A stretch of DNA of 64,000 nucleotides from Coenobita brevimanus (taxonomy: Eukaryota; Arthropoda; Malacostraca; Decapoda; Coenobitidae), in assembly GCA_032717465.1 (NCBI GenBank), contig JAVRFU010003718.1, positions 1,495,791-1,559,790 of the forward strand, given 5' to 3'. The notes under the pieces were generated by a model, which was not told where the DNA came from, did not search any database, and was given only the letters and a program-made list of their open reading frames with translations. Below, in pieces: positions 31,691 through 44,684 of the stretch. The stretch's first letter is position 1; each line of letters starts with the position of its first letter. The translations under genes were made by a program, and so were the position numbers.

Positions 31691-33870
31691 TGTCAGCTAG
31701 CAGCATAAGGAATATGGTTGCCAATACTGCCCAGTAAACTGTCTGTCAATACGCCCACATGTCAGCTACAGTGCAAGGAATATGGTTACAATATCGCCCA
31801 GTAAACTGTGTTATCATGCCCACATGTCAGCTACAGTACAAGGAATATGGTTACAATACTGCCCAGTAAACTGTCTGTTAACATGTCCACATGTCAGCTA
31901 CAGTACAAGGAATATGGTTACAATACTGCCCAGTAAACTGTCTCTTAACATGTCCACATGTCAGTTACAGTACAAGGAATATGGTTACAATACTGCCCAG
32001 TAAACTGTCTGTTAACATGTCCATGCGTCAGCTACAGTACAAGGAATATGGTTACAACACTGCCCAGTAAACTGTCTGTTAACATGTCCACATGTCAGCT
32101 ACAGTACAAGGAATATGGTTACAATACTGCCCAGTAAACTGTCTGTTAGCATGCTGTCCACATGTCAGCTACAGTACAAGGAATAGAGTCATAATAAGTT
32201 CAGTAAACTGTCTGTTAAACATGTCCACATGTCAGCTAAGGTACAAGGAACATGGTTACAATACTGCCCAGTAAACTGTCTGTTAACATGTCCACATGTC
32301 AGCTACAGTACAAGGAACATGGTACAATACTGCCCAGTAAACTGTCTGTTAATATGTCCACATGTCAGCTACAGTACAAGGAATATGGTTGCTAATACTG
32401 TGCTCAGTAAACTGTCTGTTAACATGTCCACATGTCAGCTACAGTACAAGTTGAATATGGTTACACATACTGTCTAGTAAACTGTCTGTTACCATGTCCG
32501 GGCTGTCCGCTACAGTACAAGGAATATGGTACAATAACACGTCTATTAAACTGTCTGTTAACATGTCCACATGTCAGCTACAGTAACAAGTTAGAAGATG
32601 GTTACAATACTACCCAGTAAACTGTCTGTTAACATGTCCACATGTCAGCTGCTAAAAAGGCCAAGGAATATGGTACACACGTCTGCCCAGTAAACTGTCT
32701 GTTAACATGTCCACATGTCAGCTACAGTACAAGGAATATGGTTACACAATACTGTTCAGTAAACTGTATGTTAATACAACCACATGTCAGCTACAGTACA
32801 AGGAATATGGTTACAATAATGTCTAGAGTAAACTGTCTGTTAGCATGTCCACATGTCAGCTACAGTGCACAAGGAATATGGTTTCATAATATCAGTGCAG
32901 TAAACTGTCTGTTAACATGTCCACATGTCAGCTACAGTACAAGGAATATGGTCATAATACTGCTCCAGTAAACTGTCTGTTAGCATGTCCACATGTCTGC
33001 TACAGTACAAGGAATATGGTTACAATACTGCCCAGTAAACTGTCTGTTAGCATGTCCACATGTCAGCTACAGTACACGGAATATGGTCACAATACTGCCC
33101 AGTAAACTGTCTGTTAACATGTCCACATGTCAGCTACAGTACAAGGAATATGGTTACAATACTGCCCAGTAAACTGTCTGTTAACATGTCCACATGTCAG
33201 CTACAGTACAAGGAATATGGTTACAATACTGCCCTGTGTAACCGTCTGTTAACATGTCCACATGTCAGCTACAGTACAAGGAATATGGTTACACATTTGC
33301 CTAGTAAACTGTCTGTTATCATGTCCACATGTCAGCTACAGTACAAGGAATATGGTTACAATACTGCCCAGTAAACTGTCTGTTAACATGTCCACATGTC
33401 AGCTACAGTACAAGGAATATGGTTACAATACTGTCTAGTAAACTGTCTGGTGCCAACATGTCCACATGTCAGCTACAGTACAAGTGAATATGGTTACAAT
33501 AATTGCCCAGTAAACTGTCTGTTAGCATGTCCACATGTCAGCTACAGTACAAGTTGAATAAGGGTTACAATACTGCCCAGTAAACTGTCTGTTAACATGT
33601 CCACATGTCAGCTACAGTAATAACAAAAGGAATATGGTTACAATAATGTCTAGTAAACTGTCTGTTAGCATGTCCACATGTCAGCTACAGTACAAGGAAT
33701 ATGGTTACAATACTGCCCAGTAAACTCATCTGTTAACATGTCCACATGTCAGCTACAGTGCTTAAGGAATATGGTTACAATACTGCTCAGTAAACTGTCT
33801 GTTAGCATGTCCACATGTCAGCTACAGTGGTTGGTGAATATGGTTACAATGGCTGCCCAGTACATCGTGT
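31690..33870. repeat. 67-bp minisatellite, about 32 copies, diverged
   Basis: The consensus unit has CATGTCCACATGTCAGCTAC, AGTACAAGGAATATGGTTAC and AATACTGCCCAGTAAACTGT. Units differ by substitutions and short indels, so frames run only a few units. It starts at the truncation point of the LINE B fragment. Confidence 0.95.
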
Positions 33871-33934
33871 AAGCTGGCAGCACTTTATAGGTGGCATCAG
33901 GTGTCCATTCAGCAACAGTTTATTAGGAATATAG

Positions 33935-34264
33935 AACAACGTGAATGAAGAAGTGAAGGAACACTATAGGTGGATGTGGATGTGGTTGAGAAGATTAGGT
34001 GAGAATACACTGAGTGTGGTATGGGACATGTGAAGAGAATGGAGAATGAAAGACTCAATAAGAGGGTGTATGTAATGTGAGGTGGAGGGAGGGAGAGGTA
34101 GACAGGATGAGGTGGAGGGATGGAGGTGAGAGGTATATTAGAGGGGGGGTGAGTTGGGGGGAGGGTTGTCAAAGGGGGGGTGAGAGAGCGACTTTGGAGG
34201 CGTTTTTTGTCTGCGGCCATCCTTTGCGTGTGGGATTAGGGCGTCTGGCTATAGATAGATAGAA
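33935..34264 (+). mobile_element. LINE family A, 5'-truncated copy
   Basis: Runs from GGTGGATGTGGATGTGGTTG through GGCGTCTGGCTATAGATAGA. Several frameshifts. Confidence 0.8.
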
Positions 34265-34477
34265 CAACTTTATTAACCAGTGTGGCTAAGCAGACCAGCA
34301 GTTGTAGGCAAGTTAACCAGCCCTGCATGGCTGTCACCTGCAGTGATGGTCCTTTGTGGTGTACAGTGGTTCACATCAGAAAATATTGGGGAAGTGTGGT
34401 GTGGTTCTTGGAGGGATGACATGTGGGTCTCCAATTTAACAGGGGCACTATACCAGGCCAAATACACAACCTTGTAA
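34265..34477. other. No recognised gene
   Basis: Short non-coding stretch between a LINE A copy and a family C fragment. Confidence 0.5.
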
Positions 34478-34625
34478 TTTGGTTATATGGTTACCACCCA
34501 TGCGTTGTTAATGGTTTCATGGGTTGCAGGAAACTGTCAGGCTCAGCACTGTGTAGAGGCATATGAAGGGGGAAAGAATGGGCCAGGAAGGATGGGAGAA
34601 GTAGGAAGACAATAACAAGGGGAGA
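34478..34625 (-). repeat. Repeat family C fragment
   Basis: TGGTTATATGGTTACCACCCA, the decayed hairpin AATGGTTTCATG / CAGGAAACTG, and AGAATGGGCCAGGAAGGATG resemble the fragment at 16313-16445. Confidence 0.6.
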
Positions 34626-34794
34626 AGTGCAGGCAGCATGACAGTCAGGCAATATTCAAGCATTTATAGAAATATTTAGTTTAGATGTAATGTATTCAGT
34701 GGTTAACATTTGTGAACAGTTATATGAAAACTCAATTTTGTATTTGATAGCATTATAATAGGTGGTTAAGTGATTTACACTATTTCAGCTTCTC

Positions 34795-34880
34795 CAGACC
34801 ACAACCACCAGCCAAGACCACCACCACTACCATGGCCGGTGTCTTGGTTCCAGGCAGGTGGTCGTCCCGCTGCTAAAAAG
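34795..34880 (+). CDS. Weak candidate exon
   Basis: TTACACTATTTCAG precedes 34795 or so and AAAAAG|GTGAGG follows about 34880, giving about 86 nt. One frame reads SPDHNHQPRPPPLPWPVSWF then QAGGRPAAKK; another contains an ATG with a short frame to TAA. Composition is Pro/His-rich. No family recognised and the frame is undecided. Confidence 0.2.
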
Positions 34881-35004
34881 GTGAGGACACTTTAAGGTTT
34901 ACTCTTATATCTTCTGGCACACTTAGGTCCTGCCACTTGCTGTTTAAACTTGCTGGAAAATGAAACCAGGAGATTAATTTATTGTTTTAATATTGTTAAA
35001 TGTC

Positions 35005-35400
35005 TTGTTAGAGGCATAAATTAAATAGGACTAAAATTAAGCAGCAAAATTGTACTGCTTTTTGTAACTCCCTATTAGGCAGACCACAGTGATTAATTTC
35101 TTGTAAAAAAAGTCTGTTAGAGGCATAAATTAAATAGTGACTAAAATTGGGTTATAAAATTGTCAACTGTAACTCTTTATTAGGTAGACCACAAGATTAA
35201 TTTCCTGTAAGAAAATTAATAAATAAATAAATGTCTGTTAGGGGCATAAATAGGACTAAAATTAAGTAGCAGAATTGTAAACTGTGGCTCTTTATTATGA
35301 CCACAAGAATTTCATGTGTGTTATGAAAATCTGTTAGAGGCATAAATGGACTTAAAGTATCAAAGTAGCAAGATTGTAAACTGCAGGTCCTTCTCATGAA
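35005..35400. repeat. Diverged tandem repeat of about 100-120 bp, four copies
   Basis: GTTAGAGGCATAAATTAAAT-like starts at about 35008, 35117, 35238 and 35333. Each is followed by GACTAAAATTAAG-like, TTGTAAACTG-like and a TTTATTA..GACCAC block. Confidence 0.8.
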
Positions 35401-36214
35401 CAAAAGTCAGCCAGACACCCATGAATTAAGAGAATACTTTCAAGTTGCATTGGTGCCAAAAGTACCAGTGGCCTAACTGCAGTCAATATTACATTGAATT
35501 ATTTCCCTGGACTTGTGTTCCTTGACTCCTGTACAGTATAAGGACTCAGTTTTATACATGCAATGTGAGGGAACATGTTGGTGTTTTGACTTGAATTGTA
35601 CATGTTTTAGTGATACCTTAGAGTACCAGAACATTGCCAGTGTGTGACAGTGAGAGGCTGCTTCACCAGCCATGGTTTGAGCACTGTATAAAGCTGCAGT
35701 GCCCTGGTTATTGTACTAGATTCTTTTCTGTAATGCTGTGCACAATTAAGGTATCCATCTTTAATGCTGAGCTGTGGCAAGTATTTACTAGACTATCCTT
35801 GTCATCAGTTGCTGTGAAGAGGATGTACAGCCATAGGATAGTCTGATATTAGCTGCAAGAGGATAAAAAAAATCTGGGCAAAGCTAGATTAAAACCAATA
35901 GCCTCACGATGCCTGAGCAAAGATTTCCAGTGTTGAAAGCATGACCCCATGGCAGACTTAGGGCATAAACAGTGAGTATGACTTCCAAAACACAGTATTA
36001 TGTAATCTGAAGCTTAAATGTAATATATGCCATAACCTCTCCTTCCTTCAAGTACAAAATGCATAAGTTAGTAGGCTGCTATAGTCCACCAGATTATTTT
36101 CCCCTTAAGCACTAGGGGCTGTGTTCTCGGGAAGCTCCCTAACCTTTTCCCATGAGATTTATTTTGGCTCTGGTCAACTTTACTGTCCATCTGTTTCCTT
36201 TAAATCCATCTAAT
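35401..36214. other. No recognised gene
   Basis: AT-rich non-coding stretch. No repeats or domains recognised. Confidence 0.5.
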
Positions 36215-38175
36215 ATGGCCATACTTCATAAATTGCGCTTATCTCAGGTTTTCAATCAGGTCTTGAATAAATCTTTAATTTCCACTGGCATCTTAAGGTT
36301 TATCCTGCCTTCACCTCTAGCTTCCTTTCTGGTCGTTCTACAGCTGCTGTTGTAGATGGCCACTCTTCTTCTGGAGCTGTCAGTAGTGCTGTTCCTAGGG
36401 TATCCTCACCAACTCTTCCTTCTGTTCATCAGTGACCTAAACATGTAAATCTAACCCCATTCACTTGTACACCTAATGACTCCACCCATCACTTTCTTTC
36501 TGTCCACTCTCATCATAGCGTCCATCTCGGCATTTACTTTCAAACAAGGATTGAGGGCTGTGGCACACTGTAATGTCTGACTTGGCTCATCTCTGATTGG
36601 GGTAAATGTAATATTCTTAATGGCCATCTGTGTCCTGACATCTTTAGGACCTGTCAAAATCTTGCCTCAGTCATGTATTCTTCTTTAATTACAGGGTCGC
36701 AGTTAGGTTTGAATAATACCCATGTCCAAGAGCTTGGAGCATTGCAGTTACTCCTGGCACAATAGGAACTACATGTATATAATTTTTGGTTATATTGATA
36801 AAACTTGACAAAGATGTTTATTTATATACATTTATATACAAGACAAACTGATTATAACCCAAAATCAACTAATCTTTGCCCTCCTGATGTTAAGCTGTGG
36901 TAAACTGGTAGCAGGGGGAAAGAAAATGGAGGGGGGTGAATGAACAGCTTGACTAAGAGAGTGTATGTGAGTGAGGTGGAGGGAGGAAAGAGGGAGGTGG
37001 AGGCCGAGGATGAGATGCGGAGGGGATGGGGTGGAGAGGTATATGAGAGAGGGGGGTGAGTTGGGGAGCAGGGCAGTGATATGGCGGGGGACAGGGGCGA
37101 CGTGGAGGCGATTTGTTTGTGGCCACCCCAAACGGGATTGAGGTGTATGGCAATAATTAGATAGATAGAAATTCAAGCCAGCAAATGGGGTTAACAGGGA
37201 ATTCAATCTGTTTGAAGGTGGGGTGGAGTTGTGGCTTCATCTTGAACTGTGTGGAAGGCAGCAGGTGGAGGGATGTGCCATCAGCCGCCCCAAAATTGAC
37301 TACTCATTTTCTGGAACATAAGTCGCTGTTCATACTAATTACTGGAAAGTCGGATGGGGTCTCTTTACCCCAGAAAACTTGAAATTACCCTGAAGGGAGT
37401 AATTAACCCTAAATTGCCAACTCCTGCTCTAATTTTAATAATATCAAACTTGATGCATTAGGGGTTTTGTTCTTAAGCGGATTTATCTTGGGAGAGAATC
37501 ATATTACCTGTACCTCTATTGTAGAATCTGCTTCCTAAAGATTAGGTGTAAGCTGTGCTTCTTCAAATCCATGCCATCTTTACCCCTGCTACCCAGTTGC
37601 TGACTTTATACACTGGTTTTATTCACCCTGTGTTGAGTCCCCAATCTTGTGTGGGGAGGCTCCCCACATAGCCTTTCACAAGCAGGTGGAGTCAGAGGCT
37701 GATTTCGATCCTCGTTAACTCTCCTCTTGCTGGCTTTTCATGTGTGTTCCTCTTGCTGGCTTTTTCTCATTAATCCCTCTTGCTACCCTTCAGTCTGTCA
37801 TTGCCACACTGTTGCATCTTTCTCATTATATCGCTACATCAATAAAGTCACTGCTGTCTGAATCATTGTCTGCGTGCACTCCTTCACCATGGTGGGGTGT
37901 ATAGCACCCATCTGGCTTAGCAAACTCTCAGCTGTCTTTTCAGGCAGAACTCACTCAAAGCAAGAGTTAACAGTTAATACCAGTTCTTTGTATGCAACAG
38001 GTCAACTCTGCAACTGTCCCCTGTATTTCCCTTTGCCTATGATCTCCTTTTTTAAACTGTGTATCCAGGCATCTTGAAATGAATGGAGTCAGAATTTGCT
38101 TTATCGCTTTATTTTTTTCTGTAGGGAACACTCCTTGCTGGCTGCCTGTGGCTCTTTTTTTATTCTCTTCCTTGG
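36215..38175 (+). pseudogene. LINE family E, old broken copy with nested insertion
   Basis: 36215-36725 matches 54380-54880 (RT middle: TAGCTTCCTTTCTGGTCGTT, ATCAGTGACCT, ATGACTCCACCC). 37430-38175 matches 54880-55580 (GTGGGGAGGCTCCCCACATA, GCACACTGTTGCATC-type words, CAACAGGTCAACTCTG, ending in the 3' UTR). Frameshifts and stops are everywhere. Between the halves is about 700 bp of other sequence including a LINE A copy at about 36935-37170. Confidence 0.8.
36935..37170 (+). mobile_element. LINE family A copy nested in the old LINE E copy
   Basis: GAGAGTGTATGTGAGTGAGG through GGCGATTTGTTTGTGGCCACC and AATTAGATAGATAG. It is less diverged than the LINE E halves around it. Confidence 0.85.
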
Positions 38176-38359
38176 TTTAAAATGAAGATTAACCGACCAC
38201 CCTCCAAAAGTAAATACGTACGTGGGAAGAGGTGTAAATAGGGATCTTATGCGTATGTGGTGAGATTGAGCCATAGTGTTAGAGGCAAGGTTACTGTTGT
38301 CCAGAATACTTAAGGATGGGGACATTGCTAAAAACATTGCATGTGTTCTATTGATTCTG

Positions 38360-38740
38360 AAGGTGCAGGGATATGGTGTATAGGGTGTGGTGTTGGGTAG
38401 TTCCTGGTATTTGTAGTGTAGGTGGTTTGTTATGGTGTGGTATGTCCTGGTATTTTTAGTGTGCTGGTATAGGTGCAGTATTTTAGGTTTGGGGCTGTGG
38501 TATGTCTTTGTATTTTAGTGTGTAGATGGAGTGCTGTGGTGTGTCTTGGTATTTTAGTGTTTTAGGTTTATGGCTGTGGTGGGGCTGTCCAGGTATTTTA
38601 GTGTTGGTATAGTACAGTATTTTAGGTGTGGGAATTTGTGGTATGGCCTGGTATTTGTGTTGGTATGGTGCAGTGCATTTTAGGTTTGGGAGTATGGTAT
38701 GTCCAGGTATTTTAAATGAGGGTATTTTAGGGGGTCTGGT
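38360..38740. repeat. GT-rich degenerate tandem repeat, about 60 bp unit
   Basis: Recurring words TGGTATTTTAGTGT, GGTATAGTGCAGTATTTTAG and GTTTGGGGCTGTGGTATGTC at irregular spacing. Confidence 0.65.
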
Positions 38741-39067
38741 GTAGAATTTTTTGTGTTTTTATTTTTATATCATGGCTGTAATCCCATTGTGTTTGGGGGA
38801 TGTTTGGCCTTGTCAGTGGTATGTTTGGTCTGTTTGCTGCTTTGTAATAAATTCCTGTAATTAACTTTTAAAAGGAGATAAATCCTGCCGTGTTCATAAG
38901 TTAAATTCTGCATTGTTTATAAAGGTAAATTCTGCCTTACTTGCCATGCTCATAGGTCATTGTTTAAGGCCAGTGTTGCAGTTTTGAGGTTATGTCTTTG
39001 TTGAGGTACCTATGGCTAAAGTATTTACATGCCTCACAAGAAGATAAATAGTAATCAAGGACAGTTT

Positions 39068-39272
39068 TGAGTGAGAGACTGACGAGGAGAGTGTGAGTGA
39101 GGTGGAAGGGGGGAGAGGGAGGGGGAAGCCAAGGATGAGATGGAGTGGAGAGGTATATGAGAGAAGGGGGGTGTGAGCTGGGAGCAGGACAGTGAAATAG
39201 CGTTGGACAGGGCAACATGGAGGCGGTTTGTTTGTGGCCACCTCTTACAGGATTAAGGCGTCTGGCAATTTA
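39068..39272 (+). mobile_element. LINE family A, 5'-truncated copy
   Basis: GAGAGACTGACGAGGAGAGTG through GGAGGCGGTTTGTTTGTGGC and GGATTAAGGCGTCTGGCAAT. The (TAGA)n tail is lost. Confidence 0.8.
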
Positions 39273-39289
39273 TAATTTTGATATCATGA

Positions 39290-40680
39290 AGGTTCATTTT
39301 GGTCTGTTAAATTTTTGCTATGTTTGTGGATTGGATGGATGAAAGGTAAATTTTGCTGTAAAAGTTTTGCTATGGTTGTATGAGGTAGTCAAAGAAATAA
39401 CCATCTATTCAGTCCAGTTCTGTCTGTAAATTTTAAGCTGGCAAAATACAATGATAACTGTTTCTTTTGCTATGTGTTTCGGATGGTTCAATTATTTCAG
39501 CATGTGTTCGTCAGACTTTGGGAAGATATTTACAGTTTCCAGTTTGTAAGGATGAACTTTGGTCTGTGGTGAAGGTGCCTATTATGCCCTGTTTCTTGTC
39601 AATGTTTTGCCCTGTTTCATGGTTTACTTTCTTTATCATAAATGGTTTTTTGTAGTTTCTCATGTCTTGGCCTTGCCTAGTTTCTCGTAAATGTTTGTTT
39701 GCTGTTTCTTGTAAATTTTGCCGTTTTGTGTAAATGTTTTGGTGTTGCTGTTTCTTGTAAATATCTTGGCTTTGACCTCCCTCCCCCTCCCTTTTTTTTC
39801 TCCCTGTTCTTTGTAAATGTCACTTCTGCCCTTCATCGTATCCTTCATAAAGGCTCCTAATGGCACTTTTGCTCAATCTCTGGCAGCCTCCCTTTTGTCC
39901 CTCATTCCTTAGCTCACTCTTATGACTGTCTCTTTTTTTTTTTATATATATATATAAATAGATGGCCCTACCCAAGACATTAACACTTCTCACCTGCTCC
40001 AGTTGCAATTCTCCATCCTCTCAGTATTCCCAAACAATCTGTCTTCCACTCCTTGTCACAACACCAATACAGTACATCAAAGTTCCATCCATCCCGTCAA
40101 CTCTTCATTCGCAATCCTTGGCTCCTCAGACCTTGCATTCAGGGACGCACTACACATCCATCTAACCATTGCCATTTCTGAAATGTATGCATGAGTCTAA
40201 AAATATTCTCTTCCTTCACTGGCCAGGTCTTGCCACCCTACAGCATTACACTGCTAACATGCCACATGGAGATCCCTAAACATGTAAGGAGTGTCCTCTG
40301 TCAGTAGAATGACATTCCCCTCAACTTCCTACAGCCACTCCTTACCCTGCCCTAGCCACAAAGCTGTAGCACCGGCACATAATGTGTCCCCAAACTAAAA
40401 ATCTTCCACATGACTCTCCAGCAAAGTCAGTCCTTTCACACTTCACAATCTCTATTTGGCCTCCCTGTTCTTCGTAATTGTCCATTTTGCCATGTTCTGC
40501 GTGTCGGCTTTACCCTCTTTTGTAAGCGTCCATTTTGCCCTACTCTTTGTAAATGTGTGTTTTGCCCTGCTCTTTGTAAATGTTTTGTCCTGCTCTTCAT
40601 AACTGTTGGTTTTGCCCTTTGGAAATGTAGTTTTGATCTGTTGCTGATTGTTGTAAAGGGGTAATGTTAGCAATGCTGCA
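39290..40680. repeat. Degenerate TTTTGCCCTG/TTTGTAAATG repeat, split by a LINE B insertion
   Basis: Short units around TTTTGCCCTGTTTCTTGTAA and CTCTTTGTAAATG occur at about 39290-39835 and again at about 40460-40680. The block between them, 39836-40215, is a LINE B fragment. Confidence 0.55.
39836..40215 (-). mobile_element. LINE family B 3'-end fragment
   Basis: CATAAAGGCTCCTAATGGCA, CTCTGGCAGCCTCCC, ATTAACACTTCTCACCTGCT, TCTCCATCCTCTCAGTATTC and CACAACACCAATACAGTAC follow the order of 59800-60070. Confidence 0.65.
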
Positions 40681-40684
40681 ACAA

Positions 40685-43590
40685 TTATCAGCTGTTTGTT
40701 TTAGGGTAGTCTGTAGTGATCTAACAAGGACAGCTTCTAAACTGGGAGTAAGTGTTGGTTAAAATGGATGGTTCATGTTCACTTCTGCAGTTTTGTGGTC
40801 ACCCCTTGCAGGATGGTGTCTGGATATAAATGTATAGGCATCTTAAGTACCCAGCTCCATAGCCTTGGAAAACAGTATATTCATCCCCATTTTGCCACCC
40901 TCTAGAACATAGACCCCAAGGCTAGAAGAGAACATGTAAGGATAGCGATGTATGCTCCTGTAGGGTTGATGAAGCTCTCCTGTAACCTTTTGAACTGTGG
41001 TGCATAGGCAGTGATGCTCCACCAACTCTGCCTTCAGGTTTATCTCAGACTGCATAACTGGGTTCTGGAAGTCATTGCTTGCTGTCTGTTGCAGTGAAGT
41101 TAACCCCTTCAGATCCCTTAAGACAAGTCACTCGGGTTTCATTCTTGCTTCCTTCAGTTATATTCTGACAGTTTGGAATGAGTTTTAGGATAAAGTAAAT
41201 TTATTTCTTTGCATCTTCTGGCTTATCAGACATAAAATGGCTGAATTATCCCAAGGAAGACCAGAAGCTTAAATCTACCATATCTCCACCCAGACAATTT
41301 CATGGCAGCTCTGCAGGAAGACTATGCTTATCACAGTATTAAGTTAAACAGTACAGATACTGGGTTTTATACAGGGTTAGATCCCCTTCTGCGGGATACT
41401 ACATCACCACCCATCAATACATCTTCTTACACCCACAACACTCCCTTGGCTGTTATATGCCACATACCGGTAATGAGTTTGCTGAATATATAAAACCCAT
41501 CCAATACATAATTTCCAGAGCTGAATAAAACAGGTATGGAGGCAGCAAGAATAAACTTAGGCAACCAAAGGAGTTTATATTGAAACAGATCCCCCTCCCA
41601 ATCCAAAGGGTAAGTTTCTATCTTATCTGTAACCTGCCTCTACAATCTCTAAATCTGTAACCGTCCCACCCATAGAATGTAGTTACTGTAGCCCTACTCC
41701 CAAGAGACTAATCATTTTTGTTATTACAGGTATGATCTGTGAAGTTTGGTTCAAGACTGCCATGTGTTGGCCAGAACAAGTTACATCTCAAGAATATTGG
41801 TGATGTCACACATTGTTTTGACTTTGACAACGTAAAATATCCAAATATCAGTCTTGAATGCTCAGCTCTAATAATAGTTAATTAAAATTTAATAGTCATG
41901 AAAGATTATTATAGGATGTCTGACTGTACGGCTGTTATAACTACTGTATTAGGATGTGCTGTATACTTATAGAACCTCTTCATATACCAGGCTTTAAAAT
42001 TTTTGCCATAAATACATTGATTATATTAATGTATTTGAATAATGCATTGGTTAGGTGAGGTGCAGAACGGTACTATATTTTTCGCCTTTACAAGACTGCA
42101 GTGTGAAAGATAGCTACCTGGATTTTTGGCAAGGCTGTTTTGATCTTTGAAATAACTTTTAGCATGTTAACACATGTTGAGGAATCATGGCTATGGATTT
42201 TAAGATCCTGTTTTTTTGGAAAAATTAGATTTTGAAATGCAGTAATGAAGAGATCCCAAGGAAAAACAACTTTACACAGTAGTTAAATGATTGTTGATAA
42301 AACTGCTTTATGGAAGAATGATTCTGGGAAGACTCTATCTTGAGTAATCTTAATGTTTCTATGTAAACTAGGGATCGGAAAGTGATAAGTACTAGTTGGT
42401 CTTTTAATCTTGTCAGTTTTTAAAACAAATGTCATTGGCAGTTAATACATAATCAGTGCATAAATTTAATAAATGGATTTTTTAAAAGGAATCACCTTGT
42501 ACAAGGGATTTCTTACTGTAAGAACTGGAGGTAACCCCAGCTCTGTTAAATGTGTCAGAGACTTGCAAGATATCTAATGGAGAGTCTTGAAGGCGAGTAA
42601 TATGTTCGTTCTGTAGCCTGCTCTTGGCTGTATTAATAGAAATGATTGAGCAGAGATGGTCTTTAACTGAAGATATTTTGGTATTGCTACATGTCAGTAC
42701 AATGAAGCGAAGGTAATACGAGTACATCACACGTGGCTTCTGCTTGTATTGCAATTGGTGCTTGTCCATCTCTGCTTTCTGTTTTACAAATATGGTCAAT
42801 AGCTAATTTGGATAATTTAATTGCATGGGGCAAGGTATTTTTACAAAGGCATTCACACCTATATTGGTAAACCATAAATTAGTAAAGTCTTGATAAATTA
42901 CTTTCTACAGTTGCAAACTCATAAGGGTTAACAGAAAATGTGGGTTCTGTCAATAAATGCATACATACATTAGTAAACTGATAAATTAAATCCTACAATG
43001 CAAACTCTGAAATCTGAAATGCTTGGATTTAAAGGACTAACGGAAAATTAAGTTTTGAAATGAGCTAAGGGAATGAGAGTGTATAGTAAGCACTGTTAAC
43101 CTGGGAACATTGAAAATCAGTCTTCATTTCTTTGCTTTTGAGTGACTGAAGTATTTATTGGTGGAAATTGTTGTTATTGATCACTGCCTACCTCCTACTT
43201 GAGATCTTCCCCCTCCCCACCAGGTGTAATGATGGGTACAGTCCCCTTTGACTCCCATTCATTATTGCAGACACTGTATACCTAAAAATTGGCACATAAG
43301 CTGTAGTGTCTCGGTAAAAACTTTAATGTTGCAGGTTAAAGGTTAACAGTAATTTATTACAAGTTTGAGGACAATGGATATAAGATTAACATTGCAAGAA
43401 AACATTCTGGTAAACAGGAGGTACATGAAAATAATACATTGGATTTTAGAGTTTGTATTGTTTTTTGGATTTGATGACAGTTATATTTTAACACAAGAGA
43501 ACTTTACCTAGCTGAGGTTTTTGATGATAGTATGGGTGAGATAAGGGATTGAATAAATTAAGAGAATATAGTTTTGTAAGATGAAAATAT
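40685..43590. other. About 2.9 kb without recognised gene or repeat
   Basis: AT-rich and comparatively free of tandem repeats. No frame shows a domain. It may be intronic or intergenic. Confidence 0.5.
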
Positions 43591-44325
43591 TTGAATCTTA
43601 ACTCCGAAAAAACTGATGTCTGCATATGTGATCATGCACCCCCACCCCTACCCAGACCCACCACCACCACCCTGCTACCCATCGCCCCTCTCCGCCACCT
43701 ATTGCCTCTCCCTCACCCTTCCACCCATGGCCCCCTTCCCCCACACGCCAGTATGCCCGTCCTGAGCGTGTCAAAACGTTTGGATGCCAGTCTTTCAGGG
43801 GTTAATCAGTCTGCTGAAGGAATGCTTTGCCACTTCGTAATATTAAATTTGATACAGCCGTCAGTACAGACATAAACTTTCTATAATGAATTAACATAGG
43901 TAGTCTTAGCTAGGTATTATGTAAATTAATAGAAATGAGTTTCTCCCAATGATGGTTTGATGTATGGCAGTCATTTTTGGTTGTGTTAATGTATATTTAT
44001 GCATTGGTGGTGGTTGTATCAGCAATGCATAATTGATATGGAGCCCTGTTCATGCTGTATTTCCTGCCTATGTCTTGGTACTCCTTTACTGCTGGAGTGT
44101 CATGTGGTCTCAGCAGTGTGGGGTATTGCAAGGCATAGACAGGGAGTAATGGATGATCGGGCTCCGGGCGCATCGAGAGGTATCTGGGGGCGGAGCAGGA
44201 CCTATCTCGATGGTCTGCCATTTTCACCCTTATGGCCTCCCCAGTATACCGTGCTGTGAGAATAAAACAAAGTCGATTGAACACTGTATTTTATTATGTC
44301 TTTACAATGTCTTATAAGTGACTAA
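43591..44325. other. C-rich tract and unassigned sequence
   Basis: 43640-43750 is C-rich (CACCCCCACCCCTACCC). At 44065-44145 a 16-bp inverted pair CCTGCCTATGTCTTG / CAAGGCATAGACAGG is present. AATAAA lies near 44264. No coding region recognised. Confidence 0.45.
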
Positions 44326-44492
44326 CCTTTTATAAGTTCTTTTGTAATGTCCTTTCAGTGTGTCTCCTCTTAGTGACAGCACCAAGAGGAGACATGTCCT
44401 CTTGGTGAGACAGCACCAAGAGGACATGTCTCTTAGTGCTGTGTCACCAAGAGGAGACACTGGAAGGACATTACAAAAGAACTTATAAAAGG
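44326..44492. repeat. 167-bp palindrome
   Basis: The ends CCTTTTATAAGTTCTTTTGT and ACAAAAGAACTTATAAAAGG are exact inverse complements. The centre is formed by GAGACATGTCCTCTTGGTG and CACCAAGAGGACATGTCTC. Mismatches are few. Confidence 0.9.
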
Positions 44493-44684
44493 TGTGACAT
44501 GAGTATGACACGTGACAGCAACTCCAATAAATTGCATCATAAACCTGATAGTTTCAATACACCTGACAATGACACGAATGGATGCTACACTTATGACAAC
44601 AGCAGCAGGAGACAAACACTGAAAGAGCATCACGAGACATACAATGGCAAGCATCATACCAAAGAGCAGCATAAACGAGATGAA

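Noticed and set aside
44055..44285. Possible solo LTR (AATAAA, compact GC-rich block)
   Set aside because: I could not find matching TG..CA ends, a target duplication or a second copy.
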